A stretch of DNA of 64,000 nt, from assembly GCA_910575245.1 (NCBI GenBank), contig CAJTEN010000005.1, positions 1 through 64,000 on the forward strand, read 5' to 3'. This DNA is from Clostridia bacterium (GTDB lineage Bacteria; Bacillota; Clostridia; Lachnospirales; Lachnospiraceae). Of the stretch, positions 8,207 to 16,597 are shown in pieces. Both the position numbers and the translations under genes were made by a program. Numbering within the stretch: the first letter of the stretch is position 1; each line of letters begins with the position of its first letter. The notes below the pieces were generated by a model. It was given only the letters and a program-made list of their open reading frames with translations. It had not been told where the DNA came from and ran no database searches.

Positions 8207-9130
8207 ATGTGCAGCTATGTGATTGAAACAAAGCGGTTAACAAAAAAATATGGTGAGCAGACAGCGGTCAATGCTGTTAATATCCATGTAGAAAAAGGGC
8301 GGATATACGGACTGCTAGGGCGTAATGGAGCTGGCAAAACCACAATAATGAAAATGATTTTGGGATTAACCCCTGTTACTTCTGGAGAAATAGATGTGCT
8401 CGGACAAAATATCAAAGGAAGGGAAAAACGGGTATATCCCCGGATTGGGGCTATTATTGAAACACCCGGCTTCTACCCAAACCTGACGGGTACGGAAAAC
8501 CTTGAAATATTTGCGAAGCTGCGTGGCACTGCTGCCCCCAATGCGGTAAAAAATGCTTTGGATATTGTCGGACTCCCTTACCGGGATAAAAAGCTGTTCA
8601 GCAAATATTCTCTTGGAATGAAGCAGCGTCTTGGTATTGCAAATGCTATTTTGCATGATCCGGAGCTGTTGATTTTAGACGAGCCTACGAATGGTCTTGA
8701 CCCTATCGGCATTGCAGTAGTAAGGGATTTTATTAAAGACTTGAGCACCGAGCGAGGGAAAACAATCCTCATTTCCAGCCATATCCTGTCCGAGATTGCA
8801 TTGTTGGCTGATGATGTTGGCATTATTGACCACGGTGTCTTACTGGAAGAAAACAGCATGGAAACACTGAAAAGAAAAAACAGTAAATATATACTTCTGC
8901 AAGTTTCTGATATTCCGAAAACTTCTCTTGTTTTGGAAAGGCAATTTGGAGTTACAGATTATTCCGTACAGGATGACCATTCCCTGCGGATTTATAATAC
9001 GTCATTGGATATGGCGGCTGTCAATAAGGCTCTTGTAGTGCAGGATGTGGCTGTTATCAGTTCACAATTATGTAATGACACATTGGAGGACTATTTCAAA
9101 AAAATTACAGGGGGAGAAGGCATTGCTTAA
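8207..9130 (+). CDS. ABC ATPase, LanF/BcrA-like
   Basis: 307 residues. Walker A GRNGAGKTT (about 38-46), Q-loop region, signature YSLGMKQRLGIA, Walker B LLILDEPTNGLDP and H-loop ISSHILSE are all intact. The C-terminal 90 residues form the accessory domain usual for BcrA/LanF-type ATPases of peptide-resistance exporters. It energises the neighbouring permeases. The stop overlaps the likely TTG start of the next permease, showing translational coupling. Confidence 0.88.
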   Translation: MCSYVIETKRLTKKYGEQTAVNAVNIHVEKGRIYGLLGRNGAGKTTIMKMILGLTPVTSGEIDVLGQNIKGREKRVYPRIGAIIETPGFYPNLTGTENLEIFAKLRGTAAPNAVKNALDIVGLPYRDKKLFSKYSLGMKQRLGIANAILHDPELLILDEPTNGLDPIGIAVVRDFIKDLSTERGKTILISSHILSEIALLADDVGIIDHGVLLEENSMETLKRKNSKYILLQVSDIPKTSLVLERQFGVTDYSVQDDHSLRIYNTSLDMAAVNKALVVQDVAVISSQLCNDTLEDYFKKITGGEGIA

Positions 9131-9854
9131 ATTGATACAGACAGAATTTCTAAAACTGCATCGTAGAAAGTTCATACTGTTAATGCTGCTGGCAGCTCTT
9201 CTCATGCCATTTCTTGCAATCTTTTATTTTAGTGGGTTCAGGGAAGCAGGCGTAGACACAATACAATTTTATAAATGGACTGCGTTCAGCTATACGCCTT
9301 GGGTTATACTTCCTGTTGTATTGGGGGTATTTTCCACTATGCTTATGTATGATGAACACCAAAATGATATGCTTAAACAGTTGTGGATTATACCGATTAG
9401 CAAGACAAAATATTTTTTCAGTAAATTTATTGTTGTGCTGTCTTATTCTATTTGTTTTATGCTGCTCACAGCCGGATTGTCCGTGATTTTTGGTACGCTT
9501 CCCGGTTATATAACATTTGAATGGGGCAGTTTTTGTTACTTGCTAAAAAAATGTATGGAAATTGCTATATTAACCGCATTCGCCATAATGCCGCTTTTGG
9601 CGGTTGCGGCTGCTGGAAAAAGTTATATATTTCCAGTATGCGTAACGCTGGTTTATACGTTCCTTGGTTTTATTCTGCTTATGGTTAATATGTATCTGCA
9701 CCCTCTATCCAGTATGAGCGCCATTGTCATGCGTGATATTCCCGGTGTAGTTTTGGCACAAACTCTTAATATTCCGGCGGCATTAATATGTATTACTATA
9801 TGGTGTGCGGGTTCAGTGGTGTTGGCTATATTTGCTTTAGGAAAAAGAAAGTGA
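9123..9854 (+). CDS. ABC-2 permease, LanE/MutE-like
   Basis: 243-residue membrane protein of about six helices. It starts at TTG 9123, inside the end of the ATPase gene; GGGGGAGAAGG sits just upstream and the family's usual N-terminus (LIQTEFLKLHRRKF) follows at once. An in-frame upstream ATG at 9045 would add residues unlike the family. YDEHQNDMLKQLWIIPISK is the conserved cytoplasmic motif shared with the other two permeases here. Confidence 0.8.
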   Translation: MLKLIQTEFLKLHRRKFILLMLLAALLMPFLAIFYFSGFREAGVDTIQFYKWTAFSYTPWVILPVVLGVFSTMLMYDEHQNDMLKQLWIIPISKTKYFFSKFIVVLSYSICFMLLTAGLSVIFGTLPGYITFEWGSFCYLLKKCMEIAILTAFAIMPLLAVAAAGKSYIFPVCVTLVYTFLGFILLMVNMYLHPLSSMSAIVMRDIPGVVLAQTLNIPAALICITIWCAGSVVLAIFALGKRK

Positions 9855-9864
9855 GGTGGGTAGT

Positions 9865-10617
9865 ATGAAACAATTACTTTGGGCTGAACGCCGAAAACTT
9901 CGTCATTCTAAAATCGTTTGGATTGCTGTCTTTGCGGTGGTTATGATTGCTGTTATCGTTTTTGCAGAGGGGCAGTTTGTATTTAAGGGTTCACGATATA
10001 TAGATGGGGCTGGCTGGTTTATGACTGCCGCACAGTCTTTGGCAACCTTTTTTGTGCTTCCGGCTGTCATTGCATTGTTAGGCAGCTATATGATTTGCCG
10101 GGAGGAACAGGAAGATACTCTGAAATCACTGCGGCTTGTGCCAGTAGATGAAGCGAAATTGACTGTTGTTAAAATGATCGTTGCAATGGTTTTCAGTATT
10201 TTGATTTATCTTCTGCTGTTTGTAATTACTTTTGCGGTTGAAGCTATAATGCATTTCGGAACATTATCTATTCAGACAGTATGGGGCTTCCTTTTTACCT
10301 ATTTTGTAAATGGTATTGGCGTATTTCTTGCTATTTCACCGATTGTGGCATTAGTAGCCCGTATAAAAAAAGGGTATTGGCTTGCTTTGGTATTTACTGA
10401 AATCTATTCCTTTGCCGGTCTGTTTGCAAGTATGTCTGAAACTCTGAAAACTGTTTACCCGATTACTGCGGTGTTCCAGCTTTCAGGATATTATGAAGCA
10501 ACAATCGGAAACAAAGCAGCCAGCTTAGTTATTCTGATAGTTTGTATGGTTCTTGCAGCTTTAATTTTGAACGGATTAAGCCGTAAAAACAAAAAAGAGT
10601 ATTTATTAATTGTGTAA
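9865..10617 (+). CDS. ABC-2 permease, LanG/MutG-like
   Basis: 250-residue membrane protein; start ATG 9865 with GAGGTGGG upstream and 10 bp after the previous stop. It begins MKQLLWAERRKLRHSK and carries CREEQEDTLKSLRLVPVDE, the third version of the motif in this operon. It is probably the second subunit of a LanE/LanG heterodimer, the 7350-8117 permease being the extra one. It is the last gene of the transporter operon and is followed by hairpins. Confidence 0.8.
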   Translation: MKQLLWAERRKLRHSKIVWIAVFAVVMIAVIVFAEGQFVFKGSRYIDGAGWFMTAAQSLATFFVLPAVIALLGSYMICREEQEDTLKSLRLVPVDEAKLTVVKMIVAMVFSILIYLLLFVITFAVEAIMHFGTLSIQTVWGFLFTYFVNGIGVFLAISPIVALVARIKKGYWLALVFTEIYSFAGLFASMSETLKTVYPITAVFQLSGYYEATIGNKAASLVILIVCMVLAALILNGLSRKNKKEYLLIV

Positions 10618-10697
10618 AATATCCGTATTGTAAATCTGCCGTACAACGGCAAAAGAAAAAAGCCGTTGTATAGCAGACATATTTGGGTGCATTGATG

Positions 10698-10729
10698 CAG
10701 CAGCTTTGGAAACCAGGGCTGCTGTTTTT
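10698..10729 (+). terminator. Terminator of the ABC operon
   Basis: CAGCAGC/GCTGCTG stem followed by TTTTT. A second perfect hairpin, TACAACGGC/GCCGTTGTA at 10642-10670, lies between it and the permease stop but lacks a U-tract. Confidence 0.7.
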
Positions 10730-10799
10730 GCTGTAACTTTTGTTGGAGTGATAGGAGAAAAATGAAACGATAGTTTAAAGACAAGGAGATGTAGAACGA

Positions 10800-10921
10800 T
10801 GAGAATAAAGCGAAAAATACTTAAGGCCAGGATAAGGACATTCATCAAAATTATCGGCATATTGCACATATCAAGGTGTATCGCAAGGAAGAAAGAAACT
10901 CCACTGCGGTACACCTTTTTT
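10800..10921 (+). promoter_or_regulatory. Possible leader peptide with attenuator
   Basis: AAGGAG at 10783-10788 precedes an ATG at 10800 opening a very basic frame (MRIKRKILKARIRTFIKI...) that runs through a strong terminator-like hairpin at 10873-10921: 13-bp arms AAGGTGTATCGCA/TGCGGTACACCTT with one mismatch, then TTTTTT. A short frame ahead of a terminator resembles a translational attenuator such as those before antibiotic-resistance genes. What it once controlled is unclear, because only gene remnants follow. Confidence 0.45.
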
Positions 10922-10922
10922 G

Positions 10923-11081
10923 ATGGTGCGAAATTTGTCTGATTTTGGCTTTTGTTACGGTTTTTTGTTTGACAGATTTTACAGTACCGTATATTTTGTC
11001 TTAATCCCGACTGGCATCATAGTTTGCATTGTAGGATTATCTGCAATGAGCTTTTTTAAGGATATGGAAAAGGAACAGTAG
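10923..11081 (+). CDS. Short membrane-protein frame, possible remnant
   Basis: 52-codon frame starting at ATG 10923, directly after the attenuator hairpin. Its C-terminal half (VLIPTGIIVCIVGLSAMSFF) looks like a membrane helix followed by a charged tail. There is no clear ribosome site. I do not recognise the family; it may be the tail of a lost gene. It is followed 12 bp later by the KTR fragment. Confidence 0.3.
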   Translation: MVRNLSDFGFCYGFLFDRFYSTVYFVLIPTGIIVCIVGLSAMSFFKDMEKEQ

Positions 11082-11092
11082 GAGGTGTCAGT

Positions 11093-11188
11093 ATGAATCA
11101 GGAAAAGTGGTTATTGTGTCCTGTATGTGGAAACAAAACGAGATTGGTAGTTTATTTGAGAAAAAGTATAGGGTATTTATGTATCTAA
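11093..11188 (+). pseudogene. Truncated cysteine-rich KTR protein (Tn916 Orf6-like)
   Basis: A good AGGAGG (11080-11085) and ATG 11093 begin MNQEKWLLCPVCGNKTR, the characteristic start of the cysteine-rich KTR proteins found next to tet genes in Tn916-family elements. After KTR the frame runs into unrelated sequence and stops at 11188, so the second Cys pair is missing. It shows that the element descends from a Tn916-like ancestor; no tet gene is present here. Confidence 0.65.
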
Positions 11189-11232
11189 ACCATTTAGAGG
11201 AAAATGGGTTGTAGTGAGATGAGGATAGTAAA

Positions 11233-11667
11233 ATGGGTAAAGTAGTGATATTGGCTTTTGCGGAAGATGAGGAAGATGTTTGCCAGAGAATGTTGCAGAT
11301 TGTGAGAGAAAGTCCTCATTTTGAAGGCTGTAATGTGCTTCAAGTGGAAAAATATCTTAATTTTGAGGGAATGAAGCTGAATTTAGCTGAGAAAAATGTG
11401 GTCATACATGGTGTGGAGGTTATGCTTACCAATAGGGAGTTTGAAATACTGTATTTGTTAGCGCAAAATTCCGGCAGGATATTCAGCAAAGAGCAGATTT
11501 ATGATATTGTTTGGCAGGAACCGTATTCCGGCGATTACAATATTGTGACGAGCCATATTCGCCACATAAGGGAAAAGATAGAGGACAATCCGAGCAAGCC
11601 GCTTTATATACAGACCGTATGGGGGATTGGCTATCGGTTCAATAAAAATTTAAGCAGCAGTCTGTGA
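11233..11667 (+). CDS. Stand-alone OmpR-type winged-helix protein, copy 1
   Basis: 144 residues. The C-terminal 95 are a complete OmpR/PhoB winged helix (MLTNREFEILYLLAQ, then SHIRHIREKIEDNP and VWGIGYRF). The N-terminal 45 residues (MGKVVILAFAEDEEDVCQRM...) are too short to be a receiver and have no phospho-acceptor, so activity cannot depend on ordinary phosphorylation. It is nearly identical to the protein at 21460-21894. This copy lacks the TTAC-N4-GTAA operators found upstream of copy 2; upstream is the KTR remnant. It is probably a transcription factor for the element; the target is unknown. Confidence 0.8.
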   Translation: MGKVVILAFAEDEEDVCQRMLQIVRESPHFEGCNVLQVEKYLNFEGMKLNLAEKNVVIHGVEVMLTNREFEILYLLAQNSGRIFSKEQIYDIVWQEPYSGDYNIVTSHIRHIREKIEDNPSKPLYIQTVWGIGYRFNKNLSSSL

Positions 11668-11695
11668 TATGACAACAGATTGCTGCTTATTTTTT
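11652..11695 (+). terminator. Terminator after winged-helix copy 1
   Basis: 14-bp stem AAGCAGCAGTCTGT/ACAGATTGCTGCTT (one G-U) overlapping the stop codon, then TTTTTT. The same hairpin follows copy 2 near 21879-21919. Confidence 0.85.
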
Positions 11696-11792
11696 GTCCT
11701 GTACGCCTGAGAGATATTCACAGGATACATGGAAGAACTCTGCCAAAGCCACTACTTCATAATCTGGAACAAACCTCGTTACTTTTTCAATC
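11687..11792 (-). pseudogene. 3' fragment of xre regulator
   Basis: Minus-strand frame corresponding to the last third of the xre gene at 21911-22111 (residues VPDYEVVALAEFFHVSCEYL in similar form). It is cut off at 11792, the end of the direct repeat, and has no HTH and no start. Confidence 0.75.
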
Positions 11793-11836
11793 GATTATGG
11801 AAGCGGTGAGATTATCATAAGCAGCGCATTATTTAC

Positions 11837-11889
11837 TTGACTTTCAAATCTTACTGCTGTAATATTTAAAACAAATCTTACTGATGTAA
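11837..11889 (+). promoter_or_regulatory. PBP operon promoter with two BlaI operators
   Basis: TTGACT (11837-11842), 17-bp spacer, TAATAT (11860-11865). Operator 1, TTACtgctGTAA (11851-11862), overlaps spacer and -10; operator 2, TTACtgatGTAA (11878-11889), lies 27 bp downstream centre to centre. The same dyad recurs at the blaI promoter, so BlaI binding here should block the PBP operon until beta-lactam signalling cleaves BlaI. Confidence 0.8.
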
Positions 11890-11922
11890 GAATTAGAAAC
11901 AGTGGAGAAAAAAAGTGGATAA

Positions 11923-14070
11923 ATGGAGGTTCATGTGAAAAGGAAAAGTAAGCGTAGGAGAAGAAAAAATAAAATCTTATGGGTACTTATGATATGTATG
12001 GGAATTAGTGCAATAACCTTATGTGCAACTAAATTCATTGGAATAAGAAAAGACAGGACAACACCGGAAGAAGTGTTGCTGAAATATATGGGATACATTC
12101 AGGAACAGAATTATACAGCTATGTATCAGTTGATTGATGTGGAAGCCTCCGGGCAAATTAGCGAAGAAGATTTTGTAAAGCGCAATTCAGCCATTTATGA
12201 GGGGATTGAAGTACAAAATATGGCTGTTACGATTCTTTCCTGCGACATGGAAAAAAATGTAGTGCGGTACCAGACAGAATTTGATACTGTGGCTGGAGAG
12301 ATTAGCTTTGAGAATGAAGCGTATTTTCTAAAAACCGAAGATACATACAAACTGGCATGGATGGATGCTCTGATTTATCCGGAGTTATTGGAAACGGATA
12401 AAGTGCGGGTGTCCGTTACGCAGGCAAAGAGGGGAGAAATATTAGATAGGAATGGGCGTGTCCTTGCAGGGAAAGGCACAGCGTCTTCTGTGGGGATTGT
12501 GCCGGGGAAATTAGAAAATCAGGATGATTCTTTAAAACAGATAGCAGATCTGCTGGGTATGAAGCCGGAAGAAATAGAGAAGAAATTATCAGCAAAATGG
12601 GTAAAGGAAGATTCCTTTGTCCCGGTCAAAAAGTTGCGGAAAGTGGAAGAAATAGAATTGATGTCATTAGAGCCGGATGAAGAAGCGCTAAAAGAGTATG
12701 AAAGACAACAACGGCTGCTGGAGATACCGGGGGTTATGATTTCTGATACGGAAGTAAGGTCTTATCCTTTGAAAGATGCGGCGGCACATCTGGTTGGTTA
12801 TGTTCAGAATGTGACAGCAGAAGATTTGGAAAATCACGCGGGAGAAGGTTATACGGCAAGCAGTGTAATTGGGAGAAGTGGAGCAGAGGGATTGTTTGAG
12901 AAAGAATTAAAGGGGCAGAATGGGTGTCGTATTTATATTGTGGATTCGGATGGGAACGAAAAAGAGGAACTTGCCTGCCGAATAGTAGAAAATGGGAAAG
13001 ACATAAAACTGACAATAGATTCTGAACTCCAAAAGGCTTTATATGAACAATTTCAGAGCGATAAAAGCTGTTCGGTAGCGATGAATCCGTACACAGGGGA
13101 AGTGCTGGCATTGGTAAGCACACCCTCTTATGATAACAACGATTTTATCATGGGATTGTCCAGCGAAAAATGGGCGGCATTGAATGAGGATGAAAACAAA
13201 CCAATGTATAACCGTTTCCGGCAGGTATGGTGTCCGGGTTCTACCTTTAAACCAATTACTGCGGCAATCGGTTTAGAGTCCGGGGCGGTTGATCCCAATG
13301 AAGATTATGGAAATGTAGGATTAAGCTGGCAGAAAGACGCTTCATGGGGGTCGTATCATGTGACAACTCTCCACGCTTATAATCCGGTTGTTTTGGAAAA
13401 CGCTATCATTTATTCCGATAATATTTACTTTGCAAAGGCAGCATTGAAAATTGGTGCAGCGGAAATGAAAGATTCTCTGCTGCGTTTAGGCTTTCAGGAA
13501 GAATTGCCATTTGAAATTGTAATGGCTAAGTCGCAATATTCTAATACGGAAAATATTGAAACGGAAATACAACTGGCAGATAGCGGATACGGACAAGGAC
13601 AGATTTTAATCAATCCATTGCACATGGCTTGTATTTATACGGCTTTTTGCAATGAAGGAAATGTAATAAAGCCGCATCTGCTATATAGTCAGGAAACGAA
13701 AACCGAATATTGGATTCCCAATGCCTTTTCAGTGAATCATACAAACATTGTATTAGAAGGGTTGAAAAAAGTAGTGAATGATTCTCATGGAACGGGATAT
13801 GCGGCACACAGGGAAGATATTCTGCTGGCAGGGAAAACCGGGACAGCAGAAATCAAGGTATCCAAAGAGGACACTTCCGGTACGGAACTGGGGTGGTTTG
13901 CCATTTTTACAGCAGAAAAAACAGAGGAAAATCCGATTTTGATTATAAGCATGGTAGAAGATGTAAAAGGGAGAGGAGGAAGCGGTTATGTTGTGGGAAA
14001 AGATAAACAGGTTTTGGAAAGCTGGCTTAACCGAAACCCTAAAGGATACCCGGATGCCATTCGGCAATAG
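11923..14070 (+). CDS. PBP2a-like (MecA-type) penicillin-binding protein
   Basis: 715-residue class B transpeptidase anchored by one N-terminal helix (about 17-38). Residues about 45-150 resemble the NTF2-like MecA_N domain (EEVLLKYMGYIQEQNYTAMY), 155-350 the PBP dimerisation domain (KRGEILDRNGRVLA), and about 370-700 the transpeptidase. Active-site motifs are complete: Ser440 in GSTFKP, S498-D-N500, and K638-T-G-T. The length and N-terminal extension match the low-affinity PBPs that confer beta-lactam resistance (MecA, PBP5fm). It is the first gene of a BlaI-type operon and shares the block with blaR1-blaI. Start ATG 11923; GTG 11935, closer to GGAGG, is an alternative. Confidence 0.88.
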   Translation: MEVHVKRKSKRRRRKNKILWVLMICMGISAITLCATKFIGIRKDRTTPEEVLLKYMGYIQEQNYTAMYQLIDVEASGQISEEDFVKRNSAIYEGIEVQNMAVTILSCDMEKNVVRYQTEFDTVAGEISFENEAYFLKTEDTYKLAWMDALIYPELLETDKVRVSVTQAKRGEILDRNGRVLAGKGTASSVGIVPGKLENQDDSLKQIADLLGMKPEEIEKKLSAKWVKEDSFVPVKKLRKVEEIELMSLEPDEEALKEYERQQRLLEIPGVMISDTEVRSYPLKDAAAHLVGYVQNVTAEDLENHAGEGYTASSVIGRSGAEGLFEKELKGQNGCRIYIVDSDGNEKEELACRIVENGKDIKLTIDSELQKALYEQFQSDKSCSVAMNPYTGEVLALVSTPSYDNNDFIMGLSSEKWAALNEDENKPMYNRFRQVWCPGSTFKPITAAIGLESGAVDPNEDYGNVGLSWQKDASWGSYHVTTLHAYNPVVLENAIIYSDNIYFAKAALKIGAAEMKDSLLRLGFQEELPFEIVMAKSQYSNTENIETEIQLADSGYGQGQILINPLHMACIYTAFCNEGNVIKPHLLYSQETKTEYWIPNAFSVNHTNIVLEGLKKVVNDSHGTGYAAHREDILLAGKTGTAEIKVSKEDTSGTELGWFAIFTAEKTEENPILIISMVEDVKGRGGSGYVVGKDKQVLESWLNRNPKGYPDAIRQ

Positions 14071-15304
14071 AGAAGAAAAGAATAAAAAAGCTTCCTTATT
14101 TGTAATGATAATGCTGATACTGTTGATATTGGCGGGGTGTAGCGATAGGACACCGGAGGTATCAGATATTGAGATAACACAGCAAGACAGTGAGGTATAT
14201 TCTTTCGATAAAAATGATTCTGCCAGTACGGAACGAATAGCTGAGATTCTCAGCGATATTTATGAGGAAGCAGTAAGTACAAATACATTGGGGAGCCTGG
14301 ATATGATGCGGCGTATGGTTGCCAGACTTGGTGGAAACGGTTATGTGGCTGTTGACAGCGGAAATCAGATTGACATGACACAGGCAGAGCAGGCACTGGC
14401 ATTTTGCAGATCAGTAGATGAAAAAAAGATGGACGAATTGACAATTATAGTGGTTATGGAGATGGGGATTCGTAAATTTGATTTGAAAACAGAGGACGGT
14501 AATGTAAATATTGTCAGGGGATATTATCAATATGACCAGAATGGCAGTCTGCAGAACAGAAGTACGGTAAGTTACCCGGCGGACTTCTGGCAGTATACGG
14601 AGGAAGGATATTTAATTTTTGAGGGGAGCTATTTTTCAGATGAAAGTTATATATTGACATTAAGCGATACGCCGGAACATACGATGATTCGGATTTTGCC
14701 TTTGGATGAAAAGTGCAGGGAATATAACCGGAAGTATATCCTGCCAGTTGGTTATGAACAAAACAACCTGTTTCTCTGTAATTGGAGCGAGGACGATTTT
14801 GGGGATTTGGACTTTTACGATTTATTTGACAGGTTCTATCCAATAACGCACAGCCAGCCAGTGCCTTATATGGCGGATGAAGATTTAGGAGTTGGCGCTG
14901 TTTACCAAATACAGGGAGAACTATTTGAAAATGTGATTGGGGCATATTTCAATATGGATCGTGAAACGCTCCGTTCTAAAACAACATATCTTTCAGAGCT
15001 TGTAGCCTATGAATATAGACCACGAGGATTTTACGAGGCGGAATATCCGGATATTGCATATCCGGAAGTAGTGAGTTATACGGAGAACGAGGATGGGACA
15101 GTTACGCTTTATATCAATGCAGTATATCCGGGTGGAAATATGTCTAAGGAGTTTGCACACATAACCGTAATCCGTCCATTAAGTGAGGAAAGTTTTCAGT
15201 ATGTATCGAATGAGATAACCTTGCCGGAAGGAGACCATGATATTTGGTGGCATTCCAATCGGTTGACGGAGGAAGAATGGAAAGAGGTTTATGGAGGGAC
15301 TTGA
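14054..15304 (+). CDS. Lipoprotein of the PBP operon (paralogue family A)
   Basis: 416 residues from ATG 14054, which overlaps the PBP gene by 17 bp; a longer in-frame start at 13988 lies deep in the PBP gene and lacks the signal at its N-terminus. A hydrophobic stretch ends in lipobox LILAGC, so it is an exported lipoprotein. The rest is acidic and aromatic-rich without recognised catalytic motifs. It shares PLDEKCREYNRKYI and YTENEDGTVTLYINAVYPGG with the next gene (full-length paralogue) and with the 17329-17943 protein (C-terminal half only). I cannot assign a function; co-transcription with a resistance PBP suggests a cell-wall accessory role. Confidence 0.7.
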   Translation: MPFGNREEKNKKASLFVMIMLILLILAGCSDRTPEVSDIEITQQDSEVYSFDKNDSASTERIAEILSDIYEEAVSTNTLGSLDMMRRMVARLGGNGYVAVDSGNQIDMTQAEQALAFCRSVDEKKMDELTIIVVMEMGIRKFDLKTEDGNVNIVRGYYQYDQNGSLQNRSTVSYPADFWQYTEEGYLIFEGSYFSDESYILTLSDTPEHTMIRILPLDEKCREYNRKYILPVGYEQNNLFLCNWSEDDFGDLDFYDLFDRFYPITHSQPVPYMADEDLGVGAVYQIQGELFENVIGAYFNMDRETLRSKTTYLSELVAYEYRPRGFYEAEYPDIAYPEVVSYTENEDGTVTLYINAVYPGGNMSKEFAHITVIRPLSEESFQYVSNEITLPEGDHDIWWHSNRLTEEEWKEVYGGT

Positions 15305-15307
15305 ATC

Positions 15308-16582
15308 GTGGAAGATGTAAAATGGCTTTTAAAAAGGTATGGTTCTCTTATTGCGCTAATGGCAGTCATTGTTATAATAGGCAGTATTGCTTTGGGGAAA
15401 AGAGATACGGAAAGGAACGCAGAGGAAGTGTGGGAACCTCCGGTTGTAATCGAAAGTACAGAAGCTGTAAAAGAAGATGAACCAATAGAATGTTTTGTGG
15501 AAGAATCCCCAAATCCTGCCGAAACTCCCATAGGAGAGAAATCGGAACCTGTCAGTATCTTGACAGCAGAAGAAGAACAGAATTTGCAGGATGAGGCAAT
15601 GTCGGCAGCGGAGCAGTGCATGGAGCTTTATAAGGAGATTAAAATTACATATCCTGAAACGGAGTATTCCCACACCCGGAGTTTTTCTGAAAAGCAGAGA
15701 AAAGATGTGGTAAAGCGGTTGGGCGAACAGGGGTTTGTAAGTGTTTCTGATGATATGAACATGGAAAACTATCAGAACATGGAGGATTTTTATTCTGCTT
15801 ATATTTCCGGTAGCGATGCGATGGTTACAGTGTTTGACGTATACACAGAGGGGAATATAGGTGCGTTGACATTTATTCATAGAAACGGGAAAATACAGTC
15901 CTTTTATGTGTCGGTAGGCTGGAGGGAAGGCGGCATACCGGAAATAAAAGGTTTTGGGAGCAATGATCTGGAGGAGATAAGACTGACAGAGAAAGGGTAT
16001 TTTATTTATACAAATACCGAAACAATCGCACATGGAAATCTGCGGGAATATTACAGGGTAAAGCCATTATCGGATGAATGCAGGGAGCTGACAAGAAAGT
16101 ACATATATGGACTTAGCTTTGTGAATTATAATATGCTTGTAACAAACTGGGATGCCGACAATGTGGAGAAAATTTTAATGCCCCGTATGTTTGAGGATAT
16201 ATACCGGGTATACACAAATGAGCCTTTCAGGGCAGAAGGAGGTCTGATTCCTGCGGAGATTTATGAGCGTGTTATGACCACATGTTTTCCGGTATCCGTA
16301 GAACAGGTGAGGGAATATTGCGGTTATCATGCAGATGCGGGCGGTTATGAATATGAAATGATATTTGCAAGACAGTTTCCGCCTTTTGGGGAAGTGGTAG
16401 ATTACAAACAGAATGAAGATGGGACAATCACCCTTTATGTAGATGGAGTCTGGATTGATTACAATTCGGATTATGCTTTTACAAATCAGATTGTAGTCCA
16501 GCCATTCCCGGATGGGACATTCCGGTATCTGTCTAATACGATTGAACAAAAGGAACTGGAACTGCCACAAATAGGAAAATGA
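15308..16582 (+). CDS. Membrane-anchored paralogue of family A
   Basis: 424 residues from GTG 15308 (GGAGGG upstream, 3 bp after the previous stop). It has one membrane helix (about 12-29, SLIALMAVIVIIGSIALG) with no lipobox Cys, then a Glu/Pro-rich linker and a globular domain paralogous to the preceding lipoprotein: PLSDECRELTRKYIYG, and YKQNEDGTITLYVDGVW near the C-terminus. It therefore lies outside the membrane, presumably next to the PBP. No enzymatic motif is seen; function unknown. Confidence 0.7.
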   Translation: MEDVKWLLKRYGSLIALMAVIVIIGSIALGKRDTERNAEEVWEPPVVIESTEAVKEDEPIECFVEESPNPAETPIGEKSEPVSILTAEEEQNLQDEAMSAAEQCMELYKEIKITYPETEYSHTRSFSEKQRKDVVKRLGEQGFVSVSDDMNMENYQNMEDFYSAYISGSDAMVTVFDVYTEGNIGALTFIHRNGKIQSFYVSVGWREGGIPEIKGFGSNDLEEIRLTEKGYFIYTNTETIAHGNLREYYRVKPLSDECRELTRKYIYGLSFVNYNMLVTNWDADNVEKILMPRMFEDIYRVYTNEPFRAEGGLIPAEIYERVMTTCFPVSVEQVREYCGYHADAGGYEYEMIFARQFPPFGEVVDYKQNEDGTITLYVDGVWIDYNSDYAFTNQIVVQPFPDGTFRYLSNTIEQKELELPQIGK

Positions 16583-16597
16583 AGGAGGGACATTGGA

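Larger units (their letters stand above)
11197..11792 (+). repeat. Direct repeat copy 1 (winged-helix gene + xre end)
   Basis: About 595 bp closely matching 21423-22016 in the same orientation. It covers the upstream GGGTTGTAGTGA segment, the whole winged-helix gene, its terminator and the last third of a minus-strand xre gene. Homology stops sharply after TTTTTCAATC at 11792. Confidence 0.85.

Noticed and set aside
5418-10617. Lantibiotic biosynthesis (LanA, LanB/C or LanM) with the LanFEG-like exporter
   Set aside because: No precursor peptide or modification enzyme found; the operon is resistance only.
10618-11232. A tet-type ribosomal protection gene next to the KTR remnant, as in Tn916
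   Set aside because: No GTPase motifs or long frame exists here; only hairpins and fragments.
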